NCBI GenBank assembly: GCA_945861915.1
Contig: CAMAWK010000003.1
Coordinates: 1-41,533 of the forward strand
From: Flavobacterium psychrophilum
GTDB taxonomy: Bacteria > Bacteroidota > Bacteroidia > Flavobacteriales > Flavobacteriaceae
Reading direction: 5' to 3'
Length of the DNA stretch: 41,533 nucleotides
The notes beneath the pieces were generated by a model, which saw only the letters and a list, made by a program, of their open reading frames with translations, was not told the origin of the DNA and made no database searches. The translations under genes were made by a program, and so were the position numbers. Of this stretch, positions 16,384 through 22,881 are shown one piece after another. Numbering within the stretch: the stretch's first letter is position 1; the number at the start of each line of letters is the position of its first letter.

Positions 16384-18028
16384 AATACTGCAATAAAATT
16401 TTATCGTTTACTCTTGTGGGAGTAAATACCTCCAAAATAGCTGGTTTTTCATTTTTAGAAAACAATTCCAACATTTTCTCTTTCAAGCTAGATTCATCGC
16501 TAGCAATACTATAATCAAAACCATACATCTTTGCTAAATGCTCGGCTGTTAAACAATGGGAAGTTTCAAAAAAAGTATTGAATACTTGATTTTCTTCGTG
16601 TCCTGGCAAAATTCTAAAAATCCCTCCTCCTCCATTATTTATTAGAATTATTTTGAAGTTTTTTGGAATATAATTATTCCATAATCCGTTACTATCATAC
16701 AAAAAACCAATATCTCCTGCTATCAAAACGGATTGTTTATCTGTCGAAACTGCAGCTCCTATTGCAGTCGAAGTACTGCCGTCAATACCACTAGTTCCTC
16801 GATTGCAAAAAACAGAAATGGAGGATTCAATATCAATTAGTTGAGCATATCGAATAGGAGAACTGTTACTTAAATGCAAAATACTATTTTGTGGCAAAGC
16901 AGGAATTATAATTTCAAATGCTTTAAAATCACAAAAAGGAATCTTTGCTAAATAGGTTTCCGTTTTTATTTTTCTTAAATTATTAATTTCTTCAAAATCC
17001 TTAAAATAAGAACTTTGAATAGGACTAACTAAATATAAAAAAGTATTAAAAAATTGATTTGGATTGGTTTTGAAATGTTTTGTCAAGCAACCATACGTAT
17101 CATAAGCCCTCAACTCATCAATATGCCAATGATGTGTAGGTTGGTGTTTTCGCAAAAAGGATTTAATTCTCTTTGAAACCACCATTCCTCCAAAAGTGAT
17201 TAGCAAATCGGGTTTGAAATTAGCAAATTCCTCTTCAGTAAAAGGCGTTATGATGGTGTCAATATTATTTATAAAAGTAGGATGATGCAAATTAGATGTG
17301 GTTTCTGTCATCACAACAACAGATTTATCATTCGCTAACCAGTCAATTATTTCAGCGTCAATTTCGTAGGGTCGATTTTCCCCAACTACTATTAATTTCT
17401 TTTTTGAATTGTTCCAAATGGAGATAAATTCATTCGTTTTTGTAATCGTGAATTTGTTTTTCTTTTCTGGAACTTCTACAACAGAAACTGTAACTTCCAA
17501 ATTTGAAACCGTTTCATACAACGGCTCTTCAAAAGGAGCGTTAATGTGAACTGGTCCTTTTTCGAAAATAGCTTTATTGATGGATTTGTTAATTTTTAAA
17601 TCATTTTCAAAAGAGACAGCTTCGGTTAAATTGGCATTAAAAAGAGAATGATTTTTAAACACATTTTCTTGGCGAATGGTTTGTCCGTCACCAATATCAA
17701 TTTTGCTTTGTGGCCTATCCGCCGAAATGACAATCAAAGGAATTTGACTATAAAAGGCTTCAGAAAATGCAGGATAATAATTTAATAGCGCAGATCCCGA
17801 TGTACAAACAACTGCTACTGGTTTTTGGAGTTGTTTTGCGATTCCAAGAGCAAAAAACGCAGCACAACGCTCATCGGCAATACTATAGCAATTAAAACCC
17901 GGATTTGAAACAAATCCAATTGTTAATGGAGCGTTTCTAGAACCTGGAGAAATTACTATATTTTTAATACCTTTAGCCAAACAAATTTCAATAATACTTT
18001 GCGCTAAAGGAATTTTGGGATAAATCAT
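16367..18028 (-). CDS. menD: 2-succinyl-5-enolpyruvyl-6-hydroxy-3-cyclohexene-1-carboxylate synthase
   Basis: MenD is a TPP enzyme that joins 2-oxoglutarate to isochorismate, the first committed menaquinone step. The protein has 553 residues. It has the N-terminal Pyr domain with ISPGSRNAPLTIGF (26-39) and the TPP-activating glutamate E53 in ADERCAAFFALG. A central domain follows, then the C-terminal PP domain with GDIGFLYDSNGLWNN, the metal/TPP motif. GSTSTAIGAA in the last third is also typical. menF, usually upstream, is not present; instead a divergent acetyltransferase gene lies there. The leader between the putative -7 box and the ATG contains a short 7-base-period repeat. Confidence 0.95.
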   Translation of the reverse strand: MIYPKIPLAQSIIEICLAKGIKNIVISPGSRNAPLTIGFVSNPGFNCYSIADERCAAFFALGIAKQLQKPVAVVCTSGSALLNYYPAFSEAFYSQIPLIVISADRPQSKIDIGDGQTIRQENVFKNHSLFNANLTEAVSFENDLKINKSINKAIFEKGPVHINAPFEEPLYETVSNLEVTVSVVEVPEKKNKFTITKTNEFISIWNNSKKKLIVVGENRPYEIDAEIIDWLANDKSVVVMTETTSNLHHPTFINNIDTIITPFTEEEFANFKPDLLITFGGMVVSKRIKSFLRKHQPTHHWHIDELRAYDTYGCLTKHFKTNPNQFFNTFLYLVSPIQSSYFKDFEEINNLRKIKTETYLAKIPFCDFKAFEIIIPALPQNSILHLSNSSPIRYAQLIDIESSISVFCNRGTSGIDGSTSTAIGAAVSTDKQSVLIAGDIGFLYDSNGLWNNYIPKNFKIILINNGGGGIFRILPGHEENQVFNTFFETSHCLTAEHLAKMYGFDYSIASDESSLKEKMLELFSKNEKPAILEVFTPTRVNDKILLQYFKELN

Positions 18029-18032
18029 TTTT

Positions 18033-18077
18033 CAAATTAGAAGTTAGAAGTTAGCCGTTTTAATTAACTAACCTACA
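18033..18077. repeat. Short 7-base-period repeat in the menD leader
   Basis: Units AATTAGA, AGTTAGA and AGTTAGC are followed by a short complementary side containing TAACTAACC. This is the smallest member of the repeat family here. It sits between the predicted menD promoter and the menD start. Confidence 0.5.
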
Positions 18078-18080
18078 ATG

Positions 18081-18088
18081 CAAAGTTA
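18081..18088 (-). promoter_or_regulatory. Probable -7 box of menD promoter
   Basis: The minus strand reads TAACTTTG, matching TAnnTTTG, with a TTTG about 23 bases upstream. The resulting leader of about 45 bases includes the 7-base repeat. Confidence 0.45.
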
Positions 18089-18158
18089 CAAACTTGGCAA
18101 TCGAATTCATTCAAATTGAACAACTTTTTCATACTTTTGAAAGGAGATATTTTAAAAA

Positions 18159-18656
18159 ATGAAAATCAATATTAGACCTTATCAAACCGAAGATACTCAA
18201 TGTATTTTGGATATTATCAATCATTCTATTTTACACTCTACAGCCCTGTATGACTACAATTGTAGAACCTACGAGAAACAAAAATCAATTTTAGAAGAGA
18301 AAATAAATAAAAAATTTCCAGTAATTGTAGCAGAATTTGAAGACAAAGTAGTCGGATTTGGAATGTATAGCGAATTTCGATTTAGAGAAGCTTATCAATT
18401 TACAGTGGAACACTCTGTTTATATTGATGAAAAATTTCAAGGAAAAGGTATTGGAAAATTACTTTTGGCAAAACTGATTGCCTTAGCCAAAGAACAAAAA
18501 CTTCATACAATGATTGGGGTAATTGATTCAGAAAATACAGATAGCATTTTGTTTCACGAAAAGTTTGGATTCAAAACTGTTGGAATTATAAACGAATCGG
18601 GATACAAATTCGATCGTTGGTTGCATTCCGTTTTTATGCAACTTTTTTTGAAGTAA
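18159..18656 (+). CDS. GNAT acetyltransferase, phosphinothricin acetyltransferase-like
   Basis: This 165-residue GNAT protein transfers acetyl from acetyl-CoA to an amine. It opens with INIRPYQTEDTQCILDIINH and has the Pat-subfamily signatures FRFREAYQFTVEHSVYID (near 86-103) and the acetyl-CoA loop KFQGKGIGKLLLAKLI (about 105-120). HTMIGVIDSENTDSILFHEK, FGFKTVG and the final DRWLHSVFMQLFL are also typical. Natural substrates of such proteins are often methionine sulfoximine-like amino acids; that is family knowledge and not shown here. An AAGGAG 12 bases before the ATG is unusually Shine-Dalgarno-like for this genome. Confidence 0.9.
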   Translation: MKINIRPYQTEDTQCILDIINHSILHSTALYDYNCRTYEKQKSILEEKINKKFPVIVAEFEDKVVGFGMYSEFRFREAYQFTVEHSVYIDEKFQGKGIGKLLLAKLIALAKEQKLHTMIGVIDSENTDSILFHEKFGFKTVGIINESGYKFDRWLHSVFMQLFLK

Positions 18657-18703
18657 ATTTATGTCAACTATTATTTTCGCTCCAATAAATTAAGGCTTTT
18701 TTC

Positions 18704-18711
18704 TATATTTG
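18704..18711 (+). promoter_or_regulatory. Probable -7 box upstream of the small membrane protein gene
   Basis: TATATTTG matches TAnnTTTG and lies about 53 bases before ATG 18765. No good -33 element is seen. Confidence 0.45.
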
Positions 18712-18764
18712 TAACAATTCCTAAGCATTTAAACTCTTTTCAAAGTTCAAAAAAACAAACAATA

Positions 18765-18986
18765 ATGCCAACTAACAAAACTCTTCTTTCAAAAGGAATC
18801 AAACTATTGGCTGGTTCGTTACCACTTCTTTTCATTGGTCCGTCAGTGATTTATAATGCCTTTATGAACAAGCAAAACAATTGGCATTATTTAGTTTTAG
18901 CTTTTGGAATAGTAATTTGCATTCTAGCTGTTTTTCTGTTATTTATTGGTTTACGAACCATTATACAAAGCTTATTTAACGACTGA
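18765..18986 (+). CDS. Small two-helix membrane protein
   Basis: The 73-residue protein has two predicted transmembrane helices, about residues 13-32 (LLAGSLPLLFIGPSVIYNAF) and 43-66 (LVLAFGIVICILAVFLLFIG), joined by a short polar loop (MNKQNNWH). The ends are basic at the N-terminus and acidic at the C-terminus. It resembles short DUF6095-type proteins of flavobacteria as I remember them, but I cannot verify that. It has its own TAnnTTTG box and is followed 59 bases later by a lipoprotein gene on the same strand. The function is unknown. Confidence 0.75.
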   Translation: MPTNKTLLSKGIKLLAGSLPLLFIGPSVIYNAFMNKQNNWHYLVLAFGIVICILAVFLLFIGLRTIIQSLFND

Positions 18987-19045
18987 ATCATCTATCAAAA
19001 AAATAAAAATTGTTTTTTACTAGATATTCATAAAGCAAATTACCA

Positions 19046-19420
19046 ATGAAAAAAATAATCGCGCTAATTCCTCTGACATTACTTTTGTCGTGCTACAATG
19101 CAGAACGTAATTGTAAAGATTTTAAAACTGGAAAATTTAAATTTGAATTTGAAGTTAACGGTGTCAAAAAAACAACATTTTTTGAACGAAAAGGTACAAT
19201 CGAAGTAGAAACTTTCGAAGGAAAAACAGATACATCGAGCATTCGTTGGGTTAATGATTGCGAATATATTTTAAAAAAAATACACCCAAAGAATATGGAA
19301 GAACAAAAAGCAATTCAAATGAAAATTTTGACTAGCTCAAAAAATTCCTATACTTTTGAATTCGGGATAGTGGGTAGCGATGAAAAGAAACGCGGCACTG
19401 TTTTGAAGATTATAGATTGA
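19046..19420 (+). CDS. Small lipoprotein of unknown function
   Basis: The 124-residue protein has a lipoprotein signal: MKKIIALIPLTLLLSC, with the lipobox cysteine at residue 16. The mature part has a second cysteine pair (C23 and one in WVNDCEY) that could form a disulfide. It reads as strands with KFKFEFEVNGVKKTTFFERK and SSIRWVNDCEYILKK, like a small beta-sandwich that senses or binds something in the periplasm. It is followed across a 7-base-period repeat by terC. I do not recognise a characterised family. Confidence 0.75.
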   Translation: MKKIIALIPLTLLLSCYNAERNCKDFKTGKFKFEFEVNGVKKTTFFERKGTIEVETFEGKTDTSSIRWVNDCEYILKKIHPKNMEEQKAIQMKILTSSKNSYTFEFGIVGSDEKKRGTVLKIID

Positions 19421-19475
19421 AGGTTGCAGAATGTAGATTGCTAATTGAAGAAACTTAACTCATAATTCATAACTT
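19415..19475. repeat. 7-base-period repeat between the lipoprotein gene and terC
   Basis: Units GATTGAA, GGTTGCA, GAATGTA, GATTGCT and AATTGAA are followed by AACTCAT, AATTCAT and AACTTAT. The two halves are partly complementary. The left end overlaps the last codons of the lipoprotein gene. Confidence 0.6.
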
Positions 19476-19481
19476 ATTTAA

Positions 19482-20255
19482 ATGGAAATTTTTACTAACC
19501 CTGATGCTTGGATTGCCTTATTAACACTGACTTTTCTAGAAATTGTTTTAGGAATAGACAACATTATTTTCATATCTATTGCCACTGGAAAATTACCTCC
19601 CGAAAGCAGAAAACGAGCCACCAAAATAGGCATGTTTCTAGCAATGTTCATGCGAATTATTTTGCTGTTGGGAATTACCGTTTTGATTGCCATGAAAGAA
19701 CCTTGGTTTACAATTAATTTCAGTTGGTTACAGGCTCAAGTTTCAGGACAAAGTATTATTCTTTTGTTGGGGGGTTTATTTTTGATTTACAAAAGCACGA
19801 AAGAAATTCACGAAAAAGTAGATTTGAAAGGGGAAGAAGAAGCTGAAATAAAGCAATCGGCTACAAAATCCTTTAGTAGCGTGATTTTTCAAATCATTTT
19901 AATTGATTTAGTATTTTCTTTCGATAGTATTTTAACTGCTGTAGGAATGACAAACGGAGTCGCAGGTGCCTTGTATATTATGATTGCAGCCGTTATTATT
20001 TCAGTTTTAATCATGATGCAATTTGCAGTTCCTGTAGGTAATTTTGTCAATAAACATCCTTCAATTCAAATTCTTGGATTGTCGTTTTTAATCTTAATTG
20101 GATTTATGCTAGTGACCGAAAGTGCTCATCTTTCGAATGCCTTAGTGTTCGGAAATCATGTAACACCAGTACCAAAAGGCTACTTGTATTTTGCCATTTC
20201 TTTTTCTCTATTGGTTGAAGTGTTGAATATGAAAGTGAGTAAAAAGAAAAAATAA
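19482..20255 (+). CDS. TerC family integral membrane protein
   Basis: TerC proteins are polytopic membrane proteins; characterised members export manganese or support metal loading of exported proteins, and some are tied to tellurite resistance. The protein has 257 residues and about seven hydrophobic helices. The two family repeats with acidic intramembrane motifs are clear: EIVLGIDNIIFISIATGKLP (21-40) and LIDLVFSFDSILTAVGMT (about 139-156). The C-terminus ends in a basic KKKK cluster. It is followed 28 bases later by the cNMP/CBS/nucleotidyltransferase gene and is probably cotranscribed with it. Confidence 0.92.
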   Translation: MEIFTNPDAWIALLTLTFLEIVLGIDNIIFISIATGKLPPESRKRATKIGMFLAMFMRIILLLGITVLIAMKEPWFTINFSWLQAQVSGQSIILLLGGLFLIYKSTKEIHEKVDLKGEEEAEIKQSATKSFSSVIFQIILIDLVFSFDSILTAVGMTNGVAGALYIMIAAVIISVLIMMQFAVPVGNFVNKHPSIQILGLSFLILIGFMLVTESAHLSNALVFGNHVTPVPKGYLYFAISFSLLVEVLNMKVSKKKK

Positions 20256-20283
20256 AACTTAAAAAAAAGCCTCAATACCTGTC

Positions 20284-22188
20284 ATGAAAAACACAATCTC
20301 ACACAGAGTGGCTGACTTTTTAAAAAACTATCCTCCTTTTAGTTTTTTACAACAAAAAGATTTAGAGACAATTGCTACCCAAATTTCTATTATTTACAAA
20401 GAAAAAAATTCTGTTATTTTTGCAGAAAACGAGGTAACTCACGATAGTTTTTATGTTGTTCACAAAGGTGTAATTGCACTAAAAACCGATGCTTTTCAAA
20501 CGGTTTTGGATATGTGCGACGAAGGAGATGTTTTTGGATTGCGACCACTTATCGCAAATGAAAATTATCAAATGGGTGCCATTACAACCGAAGAATGTAT
20601 TTTGTATTCAATTCCGATTGAAGTTTTTAAACCCTATGCATTACTGAATAAAGCGGTAGGTAATTTCTTGATAGAAAGTTTTGCTTCCAACACACTTCAG
20701 CCCTACTCTAAAAACCACCGAAGTAAATTATACGGAGAGGAATTAGACCTGGACACTAAAGTAATGGATTTTCAGCCCATTAAATATTCTAAAAAAATAG
20801 TTAGTTGTTCTGAAACTACCTCAGCAATGGAAATTGCAAATATCATGACTCAAAAAAAAGTGGGAGCTATTCTTGTTTTAAAAGAAGAGTTACCTATTGG
20901 CATCATTACCGATACAGATTTGAGAAATCAAATAGTTACTGGGAAATTTCCCATCACTGCTAATGCCTCAGAAATAATGACAACGCCAGTTGTTTGTTAC
21001 ACCCAAAATTTAACTATCACCCAAGCACAAATCGCATTGATGAAAAGCGATATTAGCCATTTATGCATCACAGAAGATGGCACAAACAATTCAAAAGCAG
21101 TCGGAATACTTTCAGAACACGATGTGATGGTTTCGCTAGGAAATAATCCATCTGTTTTAGTAAAGGCAATAAAAAGAGCCAAAAAACCAAAAAAGCTAAA
21201 GTCGATTCGGGCGAGTATAATGCTCCTTTTAAAAGGTTACATCGAACAAGGAATTCCGACTATTCTGACTTCTAAAATTATAACTGAATTGAATGATGCT
21301 TGTATCAAACAAATTATTGAAATTTCATTAACCAAAATGAGTTCGCCGCCACCAGTAAAATTTGCATGGTTGGCTTTAGGAAGTCAAGGTAGAAGCGAAC
21401 AATTATTACATACAGACCAGGACAACGCCTTGATTTATGAAGATGTTTCTGAAGTATTAGAACCCGAAACCAAGAAATATTTTTTAGAATTAGCCACTCA
21501 CATCAACAAAGGATTATTCGAAATTGGATATGAATATTGCCCTGCCGAAATGATGGCTTCCAACCCAAAATGGTGTTTGAGTTTGCAACAATGGAAAGAT
21601 TTAGTACATGAATGGATTACCAATACGGGCAAAAATGAAGTACTGCTTTCCTTCATATTTTTTGATTTTAGTCTTTCCTATGGTGATAGTTCACTATCAA
21701 ATAACTTGTCTGATTATATTTTTGAAACTATCAAAGCTAACCCAATTTTTTATGCACATTTAACGAGTGGCGCACTGCAAAGTCCTTCGCCAACTGGTTT
21801 TTTTAGAGAATTTTTATTAGAAGAAGACGGAGCAAACAAAGATTTTTTCGACATTAAAAATAGAGCGTTAATGCCATTAGCTGATGCGGCGAGAGTTTTG
21901 ATTCTTTTTCATTCTGTAAAATCAATTAACAACACTATTCAGCGTTTTGAAAAATTAGCTGAGTTAGAACCAGACAATAGAGAACTCTATCTTTCTTGTG
22001 CCATTGCCTATAAAGTGTTGTTGAAATTCAGAACCATTCAAGGCTTATCAAATAATAATTCAGGGCAGTTTATTGCGCTGGAATCATTGACAAAATCTGA
22101 AAAAAACAAACTCAAAAGTACCTTTAAAACCATCAAAGAATTGCAGGAAATTATTACACTCAAATTTAACATCTCTAATTTAGTCTAA
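20284..22188 (+). CDS. cNMP-binding / CBS-pair / DUF294 nucleotidyltransferase protein
   Basis: This 634-residue cytoplasmic protein has four parts. A cyclic-nucleotide-binding-like domain is at about 15-135 (FYVVHKGVIALKTD, EGDVFGLRPLI). A CBS pair is at about 165-290 (TTSAMEIANIMTQKKVGAIL, GIITDTDLRNQIV, VGILSEHDVMVSLG). A DUF294 nucleotidyltransferase domain spans about 350-470, with catalytic-looking G366-S367, D378 and D380 in LGSQGRSEQLLHTDQDNAL and a possible third acid D461. A helical DUF294_C domain is at 490-630 (DIKNRALMPLADAARVLILF). CBS and cNMP domains normally bind nucleotides as allosteric sensors. The stop overlaps the next start (TAATG), so it is translationally coupled to the DnaQ-like exonuclease. 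The transfer substrate is unknown. Confidence 0.9.
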   Translation: MKNTISHRVADFLKNYPPFSFLQQKDLETIATQISIIYKEKNSVIFAENEVTHDSFYVVHKGVIALKTDAFQTVLDMCDEGDVFGLRPLIANENYQMGAITTEECILYSIPIEVFKPYALLNKAVGNFLIESFASNTLQPYSKNHRSKLYGEELDLDTKVMDFQPIKYSKKIVSCSETTSAMEIANIMTQKKVGAILVLKEELPIGIITDTDLRNQIVTGKFPITANASEIMTTPVVCYTQNLTITQAQIALMKSDISHLCITEDGTNNSKAVGILSEHDVMVSLGNNPSVLVKAIKRAKKPKKLKSIRASIMLLLKGYIEQGIPTILTSKIITELNDACIKQIIEISLTKMSSPPPVKFAWLALGSQGRSEQLLHTDQDNALIYEDVSEVLEPETKKYFLELATHINKGLFEIGYEYCPAEMMASNPKWCLSLQQWKDLVHEWITNTGKNEVLLSFIFFDFSLSYGDSSLSNNLSDYIFETIKANPIFYAHLTSGALQSPSPTGFFREFLLEEDGANKDFFDIKNRALMPLADAARVLILFHSVKSINNTIQRFEKLAELEPDNRELYLSCAIAYKVLLKFRTIQGLSNNNSGQFIALESLTKSEKNKLKSTFKTIKELQEIITLKFNISNLV

Positions 22189-22841
22189 TGAATTTTTCTG
22201 AAATAATAGATTCGTTTTTTTTGTTTATAAGAAATCCTTTTGCGAAAAAAGCTGAAGAAATTTTTGAAATAAACAACGCTCGATTTGTAGTTTTAGATAC
22301 CGAAACTACAGGTTTTGATTACAACAAGGACAGAATACTTTGCATTGGTGCCATCGTTTTGCAAAACAATAGTATTTCGATTCAAGATAGTTTTGAGGTT
22401 TATATCGAACAAGAATATTACAATCAATCTACTGCTCAAATTCACGGAATATTACGAGAAATTGTACTTCAACGTCCCAAAGAATTAGAAGCGTTACAAC
22501 ATTTCTTAGAATTTTTGGGAGATTCTATTATCATTGCGCATCATGCAAAATTCGACATCACCATGATAAACAATGCGTTGGAGCGAAACGATTTACCCAA
22601 ACTCACCAACAAAACCATTGATACCGCTGAACTTTACAAAAAATCCTTACTCAAATCACCTCTTTTAGAACGAAAAGAAAATTATTCGCTAGACGACCTT
22701 GCCGAAAAATTTGATATTTCTACCAAAGATAGACATACAGCTCTAGGCGATGCTTTTATCACAGCGATTGCTTTTTTGAAAATTGTAGAAAAATTGCGAA
22801 AAAAAAGAGAACTTACACTTTCGTATTTAGTTAAAAAGTAA
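22188..22841 (+). CDS. DnaQ-like DEDDh 3'-5' exonuclease
   Basis: The 217-residue protein has a complete DEDDh exonuclease set: D37 and E39 in VVLDTETTGFD, D123 in AHHAKFDITMINNAL, and H183 and D188 in RHTALGDAFITAIAF. It has an N-terminal extension of 30 residues with a hydrophobic, aromatic start (FSEIIDSFFLFIRNPFAKKA). It has no polymerase-binding tail of the classical epsilon subunit. It overlaps the upstream nucleotidyltransferase gene by one base. In several bacteria this pair occurs together, which suggests one pathway in which the transferase adds and the nuclease removes nucleotides. That is inference. It is convergent with parC. Confidence 0.92.
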   Translation: MNFSEIIDSFFLFIRNPFAKKAEEIFEINNARFVVLDTETTGFDYNKDRILCIGAIVLQNNSISIQDSFEVYIEQEYYNQSTAQIHGILREIVLQRPKELEALQHFLEFLGDSIIIAHHAKFDITMINNALERNDLPKLTNKTIDTAELYKKSLLKSPLLERKENYSLDDLAEKFDISTKDRHTALGDAFITAIAFLKIVEKLRKKRELTLSYLVKK

Positions 22842-22850
22842 AATTTCTTG

Positions 22851-22881
22851 CTTTGTTTTATGCAATTTTCTTAAAACAAAG
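22851..22881. terminator. Hairpin between the exonuclease gene and parC
   Basis: CTTTGTTTTA (22851-22860) pairs with TAAAACAAAG (22872-22881) across an 11-base loop. It overlaps the parC stop codon at 22871. The stem is AT-rich, so it is weaker than the other convergent terminators in the window. Confidence 0.5.
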
